From positions 16,696,001-16,760,000 of the forward strand of contig JAFFJZ010000002.1 of NCBI GenBank assembly GCA_018340375.1: a stretch of DNA of 64,000 bases, written 5' to 3'. Within the stretch, counting starts at the first letter, position 1. Every line of letters starts with the position of its first letter. The position numbers and the translations under genes were made by a program. Origin of the DNA: Gonatopus flavifemur (Eukaryota > Arthropoda > Insecta > Hymenoptera > Dryinidae). The notes under the pieces were generated by a model. The model was given only the letters and a program-made list of their open reading frames with translations, did not search any database and had not been told where the DNA came from. This document shows positions 1 through 10,399 of this stretch, piece by piece.

Positions 1-76
1 AACAAATATGCAGAATATACAGTACACTCATACATCGCCTATAATCATTTATAGTCGCGAGAAAATAATATTGATA

Positions 77-217
77 CACGGAGAGAAAGGGTTTGGTTGC
101 TATAACGCCTAAAGAGAAATTTATTATCCTGGTAAAAATAGTCACTCCAGTAGCTGTTCTGTAAACAACTTTATTTATGTCAGAAAAATACATCAATTGT
201 GTCAATCATTTTTCTGC
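77..217. mobile_element. CACGGAG-family MITE, one end only
   Basis: A terminus reading CACGGAGAGAAAGGGTTTG follows a TA dinucleotide. The interior (GCTATAACGCCTAAAG, then AATTGTGTCAATCATTTTT) matches the complete copy of the same family at 31072-31298. The second terminus is not found, so this is a truncated copy ending near 217. Non-coding. Confidence 0.6.
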
Positions 218-375
218 AGCTGCAATGATGGCGAAACGTCGGCAACCAACCGATACAAGACGCGGCTCCACTCCGGAAGCTCAAGATTTATTTAATTTCG
301 CAAGCCGCGAAAGACCGCACAGCGAATCTTCGCTGAAGCAACTGATTTTTCTTGCTCGCAGTTTGTTATGCCAGC

Positions 376-598
376 TAGTGTTTCGTTCTCGTCTCGTCTC
401 GCCGAGACGTCTGGACTTGGTCTCGGAATTTATAATCTCATCTCGGTCTAGGTTTTGTCTCGACAAAATCAGTATCGTCTCGGTCTCGAGTCGCGATTCT
501 CGCTATTCTCGGTTTCGACAATGCATTCTACACGTTTCGGTATCGTCTCGATCTCGGGATCGATACCGAGACCAGCCTTGGTGTCGTCCGAAACACTA
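376..598. mobile_element. hAT-type MITE with 8-bp target duplication
   Basis: Perfect 10-bp terminal inverted repeats, TAGTGTTTCG at the left and CGAAACACTA at the right, bound a 223-bp segment. The directly flanking 8-mer ATGCCAGC is present on both sides (368-375 and 599-606). An 8-bp duplication is characteristic of the hAT superfamily. The interior is a degenerate array of TCTCG/CGAGA words, which makes an open frame of 140 codons across the region that I do not regard as a gene. Confidence 0.8.
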
Positions 599-606
599 AT
601 GCCAGC

Positions 607-1900
607 GATACTTCCTTCCTTGTGTACTCACCTCAAGAGAATACGAAAGTTCAAGAAATGTTCAATAGAGGCGAATTACGAGTATTTATATCACAGTTTT
701 GAACGGAACGGAATGAATCTGATGTTTCGAAAATTGAATCGTAAATCATTCATTTTCATCGAGAAAAAACATGTCTAATAAGCAAAAGCTGTACACAATG
801 GGTCTCAAAGAACGTTAGAGAAATAAAAGAAGATTTTTCAAAAATTGCCAGATAAATTCTTTCCCATCAAGATCATTCTTATTCTGCAAATAGGCAGACA
901 ATTATCTTGAATGCTTGTATTTTATCTCAAATAATAAAAATCCCAACAGGTCTACAAACATGTTGATAAATGGCAATATCTATTGGATCGAGAATTCTAA
1001 AGGAAAATGAACAACCTTTTAGTGCTATGTATATAACAAGTATGTATCACTATATATCACTGTAGAACTTTAACTCAACTTTCCAGGAATAATGCATATT
1101 ATGGGCGATAAGTTCGCAAATAACATGTTCTTGATTATCATCTACGGATCTCGAGGATGAATTAAAAATCTGTTACATCGAATTCGAACAGTGTTTTCTT
1201 GCATTGTTCGATTCTACAAAGTATTGGTGTTTTACAACCGTATATGTTCACAAAACAATACTTGCATTCCTGCAAAGCATGTCTTTGTGCGAATATACTT
1301 GTCCAAGTGCTAGGAAAATATCAAGTCATGAGCATTCGTTACAATCGAGAATGTTGAGTACGTATTTTACATAGATCATTCGTGCATGACTCAAGAGTGG
1401 ATTTCCTCGACTATAAATCTATTATGTGCGAGAGACAAGACAATACCCACTACCGACACACCATCGGTCTTTTCTATTCATAAAGTCGTGTGTCATTAAG
1501 AAAGAATTATTCGACATCACATATTGAAGCAAATTAGTTACATTGATTGTTGTGACATATCTCATTACTCCGATTTCTTCATTGATCCATAGTTAATTAC
1601 TTATGAATATTCATTGACGTTTGAATGTATTAATTAGTTAACACCTCGAAGAATGTCTTATAGGTACAAATTGATAATTGAATTATTGACGATGTAATTA
1701 ATATACGTTCTATCATATTTTATATTGAAGATCATGATGGAGTATATAATCGAATAATAAGGATTTTAAAGGATGTTAATTGCAAGGATATTAAAGAATT
1801 TCCCTTGGGTACTGATGAACAAATAGAAGTGTACCAGCAGCGCTGGAAACAGGGCAAGGACAACGGGATCTACGCCAGGAGCGCAAGCCTCCAGGGGGAA
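607..1900. other. No gene recognised
   Basis: AT-rich sequence with no open frame of recognisable content and no clear terminal repeats. A short GC-richer stretch near 1830-1890 stands out in composition only. Confidence 0.4.
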
Positions 1901-2134
1901 TTTTTTTTTTCAAATATCCACATAATTTTTGGAAAATTCTTTGACGAATCCATTGATGTCTGGGTTCTGTGATATATATTAGGGTGTTTCATTGTCGGGG
2001 GATATTTTTTCTTTCTTTGTCCTACCTGAAAATTTCATATTTTATGGCGAATGAAAAATATTTCCATAAGAAAAAAAATTCTGAGTGAATTAGAGGCATA
2101 GCTCATCCAAAAATTCGATTCCCCATTTGGATAA

Positions 2135-2665
2135 CACGGAAACTGGTTAACTTTGGTTTCAACTTGATTTTACGGCGTTCAAAAAATTTGTTCCGAGTAA
2201 ATGAATATGATGGGGTTGTAGGGCACAAAATTTGCTACAAAAAAGTTCCCATGAGATAGAACTGAACGACCAATAAAATGGTTTTAAAGTTACAGAGCTT
2301 GAAAAGTGAACTTTGATAAAAATCGGCCTTCAATCCCCTATAATCTTGTATTTATTGAAATTTACGTTCAATTACTGTAATTGGATAAGTTGTTCCTAAG
2401 ATTATAAATTTTAGAGCCTAATAAAGTGTGTTATAATCTAATTCCGCATGTAAGATCGATAAATACAGAAGCATAAAAGCTTTCATGTTGATTCTTATTC
2501 AAGTTCACTCCCGAAACTATTGGTCGTACAGCTTTATTTCATGGAAACTCCTTTGTAGTAAATTGTATGCCCTACAAGCCCATCATATTCATTGACTCGA
2601 AAAAAATTTGTTCAACACCGAAAAATCGAATTGAAACCAAAGTTAATGAGTTCCCTGCTTGAAAA
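2135..2665. repeat. Foldback repeat, about 530 bp, long imperfect arms
   Basis: The left arm (containing TTAACTTTGGTTTCAACTTG, ATGAATATGATGGGGTTGTA and GAACGACCAATA) recurs as its reverse complement in the right arm (TACAAGCCCATCATATTCAT and TTGAAACCAAAGTTAATGAG). Each arm is about 180-200 bp. No target duplication could be identified. It is probably a non-autonomous DNA element. It abuts the next foldback. Confidence 0.65.
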
Positions 2666-2679
2666 ATCCGATTTCAACT

Positions 2680-2921
2680 TATTAACTCGTCAATCAGTTT
2701 GAATCAGATTTTTCTCCGGGAATTTTCCTATTGGATCTTATTCAAATATAATCAGTTTGAATCGGAAATTTCTACTCAATGGGATATAATCAGTGAATTC
2801 GAATTTCCTGATTATATCTCATTGAGTAAAAATTTCCCATTCATACCGATTATATTTGGATAAGATCAAACAGGGAAATCCCTGGACAAAAATCTGATCC
2901 ATACCGATTGACCAGTTAATA
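2680..2921. repeat. Near-complete palindrome, about 240 bp
   Basis: Left arm ATTAACTCGTCAATCAG, then AATCAGATTTTT and ATTTCTACTCAATG, pairs with the right arm ending in CTGATTGACCAGTTAAT-like sequence. The centre is near 2800 around GAATTCGAATTTCC. The motif ATATAATCAGT/ATTATATTT recurs inside. It has the structure of a hairpin MITE, of unknown family. Confidence 0.6.
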
Positions 2922-3067
2922 GGTTAACGGAGATTTGTTCTTGATACACGTGCCAATCCTGGGACAAGCTTGGGTTTTTTTCCAGTCCTGGCAATACCTG
3001 CTGCATGGGATAATAAAATTTGGATATATTCAGCATTTGAAATTTGAATCCTACTCATTATCCACAC

Positions 3068-3164
3068 AGCATCACAGTTCAGAAAGAGTTGATAATAAAT
3101 TCATTTTGAACTATAAAAATGCAAACTGAATGCATTAAGAATTCTTTCTGAACTGTGGTGCTTT
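3068..3164. repeat. Short inverted repeat, about 97 bp
   Basis: GCATCACAGTTCAGAAAGA at the left is matched by TTCTTTCTGAACTGTGGTGC at the right. The interior also pairs weakly. A small hairpin element is likely. No duplication is evident. Confidence 0.45.
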
Positions 3165-3404
3165 ACGGGTACTTTTTCTACAATATTCGTAATCGTCTGT
3201 GTTTTCGTATAAAATTTCATTTTACAAACCTTCTTGTTTTTAGTTTACTAAAAAAAATAAGGAGAATTCATATATTTTCGAGCGATTTCCAAACATTCAT
3301 TGAAATATATTTTGTCACAAGTGGAAATATAACAAATCCGTTGCTCTTAATGAATTATATAAATGATTCAAGACTAAGCAAATGATTGAATACAAAATAG
3401 AATA

Positions 3405-4695
3405 CAGGTTGGTTGAAAAGTTCCTGCGCTCACCAAGAGATAGCACTGCTAGCTCAAAACTTTTTTTCTCTCAAGTTGGTATATCTGTCCTGAGAACACA
3501 TGTAAAGTTATAAGTCATTCTGTCAATTCATTCTTTGTTTACAAGCCATTTGAAGTTGACGTGTCATTGATTTTTCTTAATATGGAAAAAATTGAATATC
3601 GTGCAGTCATTAGATTCTTTGTTTTGAAGGGTTTAAAAGCAAAGGAAATTTATGAACGATTGTTAGAAGTATATAAGGAGTCCTCACCTTCAAAACGCAC
3701 CGTTGAATTTTGGGCTGGTGAATTTAAACGTGGTCTTACTAGCCTTGAAGACGATCCACGCGAAGGACGACCAAAAACTGCAACCACAGCAGAAATCATT
3801 GGGCATGTACATAATATGGTTAGTGAAGATCCAAGTTTGACTAAGCGTGAAATTGCTAATGCCATAGGCATCTCAGACGAACGAGTACTCCATATTTCAC
3901 ATGAAGAATTACGTATGAAAAAACTGTTTGGAAAGTTAGTGCCGCACACGTTAACAATTCAACAAAAACTGGATCGAAAACAAATTTCTCAGTGTAATTT
4001 GGAGCATTTTAAGCAGAATAAAACCGACTTCTTGCGTCGTTTTATAACTATGGATGAGACTTGGATCTACCACCATGATCCTAAATTGAAACAAGAACGT
4101 TTACAGTGGACTGAAGCTGGTTGTTCAGCTCCAAAGCAGGTGAAGTCACAACGATCAGCAAAGAAGGTTATGGCATCAGTTTTTTGGGATGCAAAAGGAA
4201 TTTTGTTCATTGATTATCTTCAGAAAAGTAAAACAATCAACTCCGAATATTACTGCAGCCTTTTGGATCAGCTGGATGGAAAAATTCGTGAGAAAAGACC
4301 TGGTTTAAAGAAGAAAAAAATCATTTTTCATCAAGATAATGCACCTGCTCACAAAAGTGTTTTGACGATGGCTAAATTCAAAGAACTCAAGTACGAATTG
4401 CTTGAACATCCACCGTATTCGCCAGATTTGGCTCCTAGCGACTACTATCTCTTCAGAAATCTCAAACAATTCCTTCGTGGAAAGCATTTTTCGTCGAATG
4501 AAGAGGCCATAGCAGCCGTAGACGGTTATTTTGCAGAGCTTCCGGAAAACCATTATAAGGATGGGATAAAATTATTGGAAGATCATTGGAACAAGTGTAT
4601 TGAGCTTCTAGGAGATTATATTAAATAAAAAAATATATTTCGTAACAAAAACAGTGTTCTTTCATTTCGAGCGCAGAAACTTTTCAACCAACCTG
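3405..4695 (+). mobile_element. Complete mariner transposon
   Basis: A 1291-bp element. The terminal inverted repeats are 27 bp and differ at one position (position 19 is C on the left, T on the right). Both ends begin CAGGTTGGTTGAAAAGTT. TA flanks both ends (3403-3404 and 4696-4697), the standard mariner duplication. It encodes one uninterrupted transposase on the plus strand. Length, termini and protein all fit a potentially autonomous copy. Confidence 0.95.
3582..4628 (+). CDS. mariner transposase, apparently intact (348 aa)
   Basis: This enzyme cuts and pastes the surrounding mariner element, acting in the nucleus on its terminal repeats. The frame is open for 348 codons, and family members are typically about 345. 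The start was set at the ATG at 3582, which gives the family-typical MEKIEYRAVIRF opening, although the frame stays open a little upstream. Residues 1-120 carry the paired helix-turn-helix DNA-binding region (FKRG at 48-51, a VPHTL linker at 120-124). Catalytic aspartates are visible at D158 (MDETWIYHHD), D252 (HQDNAPAH) and D287 (APSDY). The spacing of 34 residues between the last two defines DD34D. No stop or frameshift is seen, so the copy could be active or recently active. Established: family and triad. Inferred: activity. Confidence 0.95.
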   Translation: MEKIEYRAVIRFFVLKGLKAKEIYERLLEVYKESSPSKRTVEFWAGEFKRGLTSLEDDPREGRPKTATTAEIIGHVHNMVSEDPSLTKREIANAIGISDERVLHISHEELRMKKLFGKLVPHTLTIQQKLDRKQISQCNLEHFKQNKTDFLRRFITMDETWIYHHDPKLKQERLQWTEAGCSAPKQVKSQRSAKKVMASVFWDAKGILFIDYLQKSKTINSEYYCSLLDQLDGKIREKRPGLKKKKIIFHQDNAPAHKSVLTMAKFKELKYELLEHPPYSPDLAPSDYYLFRNLKQFLRGKHFSSNEEAIAAVDGYFAELPENHYKDGIKLLEDHWNKCIELLGDYIK

Positions 4696-4699
4696 TAAA

Positions 4700-5370
4700 T
4701 TGACTCAAGACTATGAGGGAATTCAATTATTACATAACGGCAGTGGAGGGTAAGGATGCAGTGTTACGGACTGTACGGACATGTTACGTAGGGAGGGGGA
4801 TAGTGAAAATGTTAGAAAAATGCGTTACGTAATATATGAACGGTCTCTAAATGCGAATGAAAAGCCTGAAAGACATTAAGAAATGTTTTTTCTACATTTC
4901 TCAGTCTTATTCTACCAACGTCGATCGTGAAAGATTATATTTTCTCATGAATAAATGTTTTCATAACATTTACATTGACTTTCGTCCTTTTTTGAAGATC
5001 ATCGATTTTTCAACTTTCATGTTCTCAAATAAATGTACTTTTGGAGAAAAAATAAAAATTCTGTTTCATCCGTGTTCTAGATAATTATTTCAAGTTTCCA
5101 AATGTTCTCGGATGTTTAAAATCGGATGGAAATTCGAAAAGTACGGTCAGTTTTTGGAAAAAAGTAAAATTGCCATTTTTGCGATTTATTTTCGCTTAGA
5201 ACTGATATTTTGCAATTTTTTTATGACATTCTCACATTGAAATTCATACTATTGACTTTGTCTTGAAGAAACGAAGGAAATGATGTATCGGGAAATTCAT
5301 TTTCCATAATGAATATTTGCGTAGATCGCGTTCAAAGGCGTGGGATAGAAAATACCCCAGTAGTGTGTTC
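4700..5370. other. Intergenic, nothing recognised
   Basis: AT-rich sequence with one short G-rich stretch near 4745-4800. No supported gene or terminal repeats. Confidence 0.35.
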
Positions 5371-5374
5371 AATA

Positions 5375-6088
5375 CACTGAGAGAAATGTATCATTAAAAA
5401 TTACTGATTTTTGTCAGTAAGCGAGGGATATACTTGACATGTGATTACAAACTGATAGGAAATACCAGTAATTTTTCCTAGCGTTATAATAACCGAGAAA
5501 AAAAACTTTTATCGTTACCAGCGTCGAACATGATTATTTGTGATCACGATCCTTGCTTCTTTCCTCGAAGCCACGGAACATTCTTGAAAATGTTATGGTT
5601 TCCAATTTATATCAATCTCAACAATTGAGAGTTCTTGTTTTCTACCCAGATAGAAAAATGTCTCGATAATGCCATCATAATGGTGACATGCACGCCAAGA
5701 AATGTTCGCATCATGGCGCCAAGGTGTTTCCGCATAAAGCATTGTTATTGGTAGCAAAACGAGTCGATGGCACCATAATTGAAACATAATGTTTACATTC
5801 TATGCATCATTGCAAGCTGAGCGGAGTTCATGATAGTATGTTTACGGCACGTTATGTTACAAAACGTTCAGAGCATGCTTTTCTATCTGGGTACATTGGG
5901 TCATAAGAAATTACTGTTTTTCAACATGAATTCCCACTGGTTTTAATTTTCAAACTTCGTAGTATGAGAAATTACTGTTTTGTCTCATTGATTTCTGATC
6001 TCATGCCAAGTATATCAAACTGTATGTCAAGTATATCCCCCGTCTAATGGGAAAACCAGTAATTTTTAATGAAGAATTTCTCTCAGTG
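5375..6088. mobile_element. CACTGAGAGAAA-family non-autonomous element, TA duplication
   Basis: Left terminus CACTGAGAGAAATG and right terminus TTCTCTCAGTG. Homology of the two ends continues inward for roughly 100 bp (both arms hold ATTAAAAATTACTG and GGATATACTTGACAT). TA flanks both ends (5373-5374, 6089-6090). The word AATTACTG is repeated in both orientations. It contains another nested element at 5645-5891. Non-coding, 714 bp. Confidence 0.85.
5645..5891. mobile_element. CCCAGATAG-family MITE nested in the 5375-6088 element
   Basis: Termini CCCAGATAGAAAA and TTTTCTATCTGGG form a perfect 13-bp inverted repeat. TA is duplicated at 5643-5644 and 5892-5893. 247 bp, non-coding. Its position inside another element shows it is the younger insertion. 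Confidence 0.85.
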
Positions 6089-6496
6089 TAGCAGAGAAAA
6101 TAAGTGTTGTGTTCTAGGGTTAAGATGCTTCTCCAAAAGCATCGAAAAGTGCCCTAAAAGTGTCTCTGGGCTATCCCACTACATATTGAAGCGCCAGAGA
6201 TGTTTAGTCTGTATAAATACAGAAAGTTTGCTAATCATCAACCCTGTTAAAAATTTCTGCATTAATTTAAATGTTTTTACTGGAAGTTTTTTTCAAGTAC
6301 GTACATGAATTCAGTTTCATGCACATTTTACGTGAAATTTAATGTCAACTATGGCATAATCTATAGTCTTTCCATGTTTTTGTACATTAAATTCAATGCA
6401 GAATGTATATGAACCTGAGTTCATGTACGTAATTGAAAAAAACTTGCAGATATTTCTGACAGTGAACTGCATTATTTCCTCCTCAGAGCCCGTTCA

Positions 6497-6694
6497 CACT
6501 GTACACAAGAGGATAAGTCTTGGAAAAACCTCATACATCACACGACCTGAAAAAAAAGTTTCAAAACCTGTATAATTCAATGCATAAGTAACTGAAATTC
6601 CATCACACAAAACTGAGAATATCCATATTCCAGTACTAGCACTGGAAATTTCCAGTCCAGTTGCACAGTAAATTTCCAGTTTTTTTTTACAGTG
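6497..6694. mobile_element. CACTGTA-family MITE, 198 bp, CA duplication
   Basis: Ends are CACTGTACACAAGAGG and TTTTTTTTACAGTG, flanked by CA on both sides (6495-6496, 6695-6696). The terminal block (ATTCCAGTACTAGCACTGGA, then CAGTTGCACAGTAAATTTCC) and the block GAGGATAAGTCTTGGAAAAA both recur in the 1.1-kb element at 52393-53495. This is therefore an internally deleted relative of that element. Confidence 0.85.
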
Positions 6695-7353
6695 CATATC
6701 GAACGGAGAATGACCATCAACTTCCCTCAATCCTTCAACACTCCACTTTCATCGAACACTATACCTCCCACGTGTTTTTCATGCACTAAGAGAAGTTATT
6801 GCATTCCTGATTTCGCAATTACGATGACGGCGACCGAATCTTCTCTGTGCATTATATTACCGATGAACAGCATATTAAGTATTTAGGCCGAAATTGCTAT
6901 TGAATTTTCAATTTTATAATTATAATTCACATTCGAAGCGAGGATGTTTGGCCTTTAGTTCTGGTTCTCTTAGCATAAAAAGACACAGTTTATAGGCAAG
7001 GTCGATTTCGTAATTCCCACGGTCAACTCATAATGTAGCAATCGCAACAACATGACTTGGTCTCTTTCGTTCATTCTTTCTTCTTCTCTTTCTTTTCCTA
7101 GATCTAATTATCGAACAGTGAGAATCCGTTCAAGCTAAGTCTAATAATATGAATGATAGAACCGAAAGAAATTATAAATTCATATTCGATCATCTCAACG
7201 CACCGGAATACATTAATTTTTCAAATTTGACTGACAAAATCGAAGTGTACAAAATTGACTGAATCAATGTTTCGCATTTAATAAATATATGATGATATTT
7301 TTTTTCTTTATTCCGAGCTAAGATTCAAATCTGAGAATTATTATTTCCATATA

Positions 7354-7457
7354 CAGTCCGCTCTTCGAATACTGCCGAATGGTGTCTTCCTCGCTCTATC
7401 AAGGGCGGACATTTGAGCGAGGAAGAGGGTCGCGGCGGTATTCAAAGAGCGCCATGA
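7354..7457. mobile_element. Short MITE with CGCTCTTCGAATAC-type ends
   Basis: Left CAGTCCGCTCTTCGAATACT and right GCGGTATTCAAAGAGCGCCATG are inverted repeats. The centre holds the inverted pair TTCCTCGCTC/GAGCGAGGAA. The same family forms the outer shell of the nest at 41948-42755, where the termini read CAGTGCGCTC. About 104 bp. Confidence 0.65.
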
Positions 7458-7709
7458 CATAATATTTCAAAATAAGAAAACAATTTTTTATGTGTGATAC
7501 TTGTATTCATCAATCGATCTCGCGTGGTGGAGGTCCATTGAAGCACCCGAACTCTGTCGAGGTGATGTTCATGGTTGGGGAATCTCGTTGGAATCGAAGG
7601 GAAGTATTGGAACTCTTGTTCTCATTAGAAATGCATAAGATTGTTTCTTTTATATTCGTGTTACTGCCCACACCTCAACACGAACACAATACATAACTAA
7701 CTAACCGCA

Positions 7710-7945
7710 CTATCAACGAAAGATTATCTTTAAGATGTCTAAAAACAGTTTTTACTTCTGAAAGACATTCAAAAAAAATCTTTCAGGAGATCTCAAACTT
7801 GTCTTTCGAGATGATATCTTGTAGACATTTTATAGAAATCTTTTAGAAATGAGAACTGTTTTAGATATCTGAAAGATATCTTTCCGTGTTGCATAAGACT
7901 TCTTGAATTTGTCTTGAGATATCTTTCAGAAATGAAATTCTGTGT
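7710..7945. repeat. AAGATATCTT-word repeat, element fragment
   Basis: Reiterated GAAAGATATCTTTC-like words in both orientations. It ends in TTCTGTGTGGG, the reverse of a CCCACACAG terminus also seen near 46756 and 20045. The left terminus was not found. Related blocks lie at 36548-37672, 43430-43560 and 58590-58945. Confidence 0.55.
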
Positions 7946-7980
7946 GGGTTGTCAATGAAAGTTCAATTGTTTATCACGTA

Positions 7981-8220
7981 CACTGAGAGAAATAATTACT
8001 GATACCAGGAAAATATATTCTTGAATATTTTGAGGAATACATATTCTTGAGTGCAGCTGATATATTGTAGAGCCAAAAGAAATTTTCTAAAATCAAGAAA
8101 AGATTTTCTCAATTCGAAAAATCTGTTTGGTTCCAGGAAAATTTTTTTAAATCAAGAGTGAATCGAATTTCTCGGAACAAAAAAAAATATTGTTGATGAT
8201 AGTAATTATTTCTCTCAGTG
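7981..8220. mobile_element. CACTGAGAGAAA-family MITE, TA duplication
   Basis: The inverted repeats CACTGAGAGAAATAATTACT and its reverse complement are identical over 20 bp. TA is duplicated on both sides (7979-7980, 8221-8222). The interior is itself palindromic around GAAAATCTTTTC/AAATTTT words. 240 bp, non-coding. Confidence 0.9.
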
Positions 8221-8246
8221 TATAATCACGTCAATTGTTCACGTAT

Positions 8247-8457
8247 AAGGTAAGAGACCGTATAGCCGATCAGTCTTTATATTCTAGGTTTTGTGGTTTA
8301 GTTGTGCAAAACTCTTCAACCAAAACATTTTGTGTAATTAATGGATTGAAAAATGACTTCTTCATTTGAAACTTCTAGCTAAATCACTTCGTAAATTCAT
8401 GCAATAATGAAAATGATCGGGTTCTAGTCCCTAATCGGGTATAGGGTCTCTTACCTT
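8247..8457. mobile_element. Hairpin MITE with AAGGTAAGAGACC ends
   Basis: AAGGTAAGAGACCGTATAGC at the left is answered by CGGGTATAGGGTCTCTTACCTT at the right (inverted over about 25 bp with few mismatches). No target duplication is evident. Confidence 0.6.
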
Positions 8458-8599
8458 CGATGTTTCCAGTATGAAATTCAACTCACTGTCCGAAAAACTT
8501 TCGAAAAGAGTTTGGAAGTTTTTTACCTAACATTTTTTAATGAAGTTACAAACAATTTTTGTAAATTAACAAAGATTTTTTGGGAAATCACGAAAATTG

Positions 8600-9973
8600 C
8601 ACGGAGAAGAGAGTATTGCTGGCATAACAAGCACGGTTGTTACGAATAGCACCTACAAAAAAAATTAACCGAAAGAACAAGAAAAATGATTCACACAACT
8701 CAATTTTTTTGCTGGTGTAAACAAATTTGTTTACAGAACTGTACCCAGACAGCAAGACAGTTTCGAAAGAATGCCATATGGGTTCTTAACATGAACTTCT
8801 CAAGAACTCTCAGCATTGAATTCTTTCAGAATTCATTTGAAACGTATGGGGTTCTTAGAGAATTCTTCTGAATGATTTAGGGAGTTTGTAAGATGTTCGA
8901 AAACAACTCTCAAAATGCGATTTAAGAACTCTCAAATGTCAAATGATATTGACTCGTGCGATGTTCTCTATTCAATCCGAAAGAATTATTTGCGGATTCG
9001 TTGGAAATGTGGATGGCGCTAATAATAAAGATCATATATGTTCTTCAGTTCGTACATGCTAACCCAACTTATTGGCGAAAGCTTTAAATATCTTTTCGGA
9101 ATTTCTTTTTTTCACCCTAAGATTCGAGTAATTTATGTTCTCTTATCACGCTAATATTCATGCTTTTATGAAGAATTGTAATAAATAATCGTTATCAATT
9201 CGAAAAATTGCATAAATATTAAAAAACCTCGAAATGCTCTCTATAGAGATTTGTGTTATTTAAAATATTAATATTTCGAAAATAACTGACATCTAAAATT
9301 GACGATAGTTTTATAGGGATCGCAATTACACTTCTTTGAAGAATAATTTTGAAACAAAAATATGTCCAAATTCAAAACTAAACTCTTATACATCAGAATG
9401 TTATACACGTTGAATTCTCCCAAATTCCAATGTCAAATATAAATTCTTCTTATGTGCAGACAGGAAAAAATGTTTAATCACAAACAAATAAAAAATCATT
9501 CAAATACTTGGATAAAACTGTTTATTGATTCCAATGTACCCAATGTAAACTAATTTTATATTATCCAATTTATGAAACTCTCCAATTAACAGATACATTT
9601 GAAATTCAAAATAATTCATTTTATTAAAGAAACGAGTTTCTTGAAAAGTCTTCATTTGCTCTTTATTTATACTTTCAATGTTCTCAAAGAATTTTCTAAT
9701 GAGTTCATAATTAATTTCAATGTGATGGAAAAAGAACACCAAGAATGCTCTATTGGTTGGACATTTCAGAGTTCTGAATATATTCTACCAGAATTCTTCC
9801 GATTACTTTTGGTGCTCTTGAAGAATTCTTTCAAACATCCGAGAATTCTTTGCGGATTCTTTTAGAACTCTCAATGTTTTCTGGGTAACGTCTTAGCTGC
9901 TGAAGTAAATATTCTTGCAAGGACAACAAATTTCTTTGGAGGCGCTATAGGAGCACACTATTTTTTCTCCGTA
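8600..9973. mobile_element. CACGGAG-family MITE split by a younger insertion
   Basis: The left part runs 8600-8743 (CACGGAGAAGAGAGTATTGC, then TGATTCACACAACTCAATTT). The right part runs 9886-9973 (ACAACAAATTTCTTTGGAGG, ending TTTTTTCTCCGTA). Joined, the two halves match the complete copy at 31072-31298 in order. The insertion is described separately. Confidence 0.75.
8744..9885. mobile_element. CCCAGA-ended element with AAGAATTCTT words, TA duplication
   Basis: The ends CCCAGACAGCAAGACAG and CTCTCAATGTTTTCTGGG are imperfect inverted repeats. TA is duplicated at 8742-8743 and 9886-9887. Removing the element restores a normal CACGGAG MITE, which fixes the boundaries. Both ends are rich in AAGAATTCTT and AGAACTCTCA words. 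No transposase frame is visible. 1142 bp, non-autonomous. Confidence 0.8.
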
Positions 9974-10017
9974 TGTTTGGAAATTTTGAAAAATATTCGT
10001 CGGTTCTCAAATGATTT

Positions 10018-10119
10018 GGAAATTTACAAATTAATGAGTTTTTCACTATACGTTTCCTTTTGGAAATTTACAAATTAATGAGTTTTTCACTATACGTTTC
10101 CTTTTGGAAATTCACAAAT
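10018..10119. repeat. 44-bp tandem repeat, 2.3 copies
   Basis: Unit starts GGAAATTTACAAATTAATGA at 10018 and again identically at 10062, with a partial third copy from 10106. The two full units appear identical, suggesting a recent duplication. Confidence 0.85.
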
Positions 10120-10207
10120 ATTTTTCTGACAGTGCTGACATAAATTTTAATGAAATTCCTGTGCATCACTGTCCTGCTAGAAATGAAACTCTTTGAGTTT
10201 AGAGCCC

Positions 10208-10372
10208 TGCACGGAAAAGAGTATCCCTTCGAAGCCAAGAAATTGTTATTCGAATAGGTCCAAATAGACATTTCTTTGACATATTGATGAACATTTCGTT
10301 CATGTGAAAAAAATATTCATTCTTGTTAAAGAAATATGTATTTGGACCTATGGAGAAGTACTTTTTGTCTGT
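10208..10372. repeat. CACGGAAAA-ended foldback
   Basis: Left end CACGGAAAAGAGTATC. The interior word ATAGGTCCAAATA is followed by an inverted copy (TATTTGGACCTAT), and GAACATTTCGTTC forms an internal palindrome. The right end near GTACTTTTTGTCTGTA is degenerate. A related block lies at about 18690-18900. Confidence 0.5.
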
Positions 10373-10399
10373 ATAATTTGGGCCCAATAGGGGCGTTTT

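Noticed and set aside
177..599. Open frame of 140 codons near the left edge
   Set aside because: It runs across a MITE fragment and into the 8-bp-duplicated hAT MITE. Its low-complexity Ser/Arg content comes from TCTCG words.
6494..6730. Minus-strand frame sharing a peptide with the frame at 53364-53879
   Set aside because: The shared peptide is the accidental translation of the common end of the CACTGTA element. It is not a protein domain.
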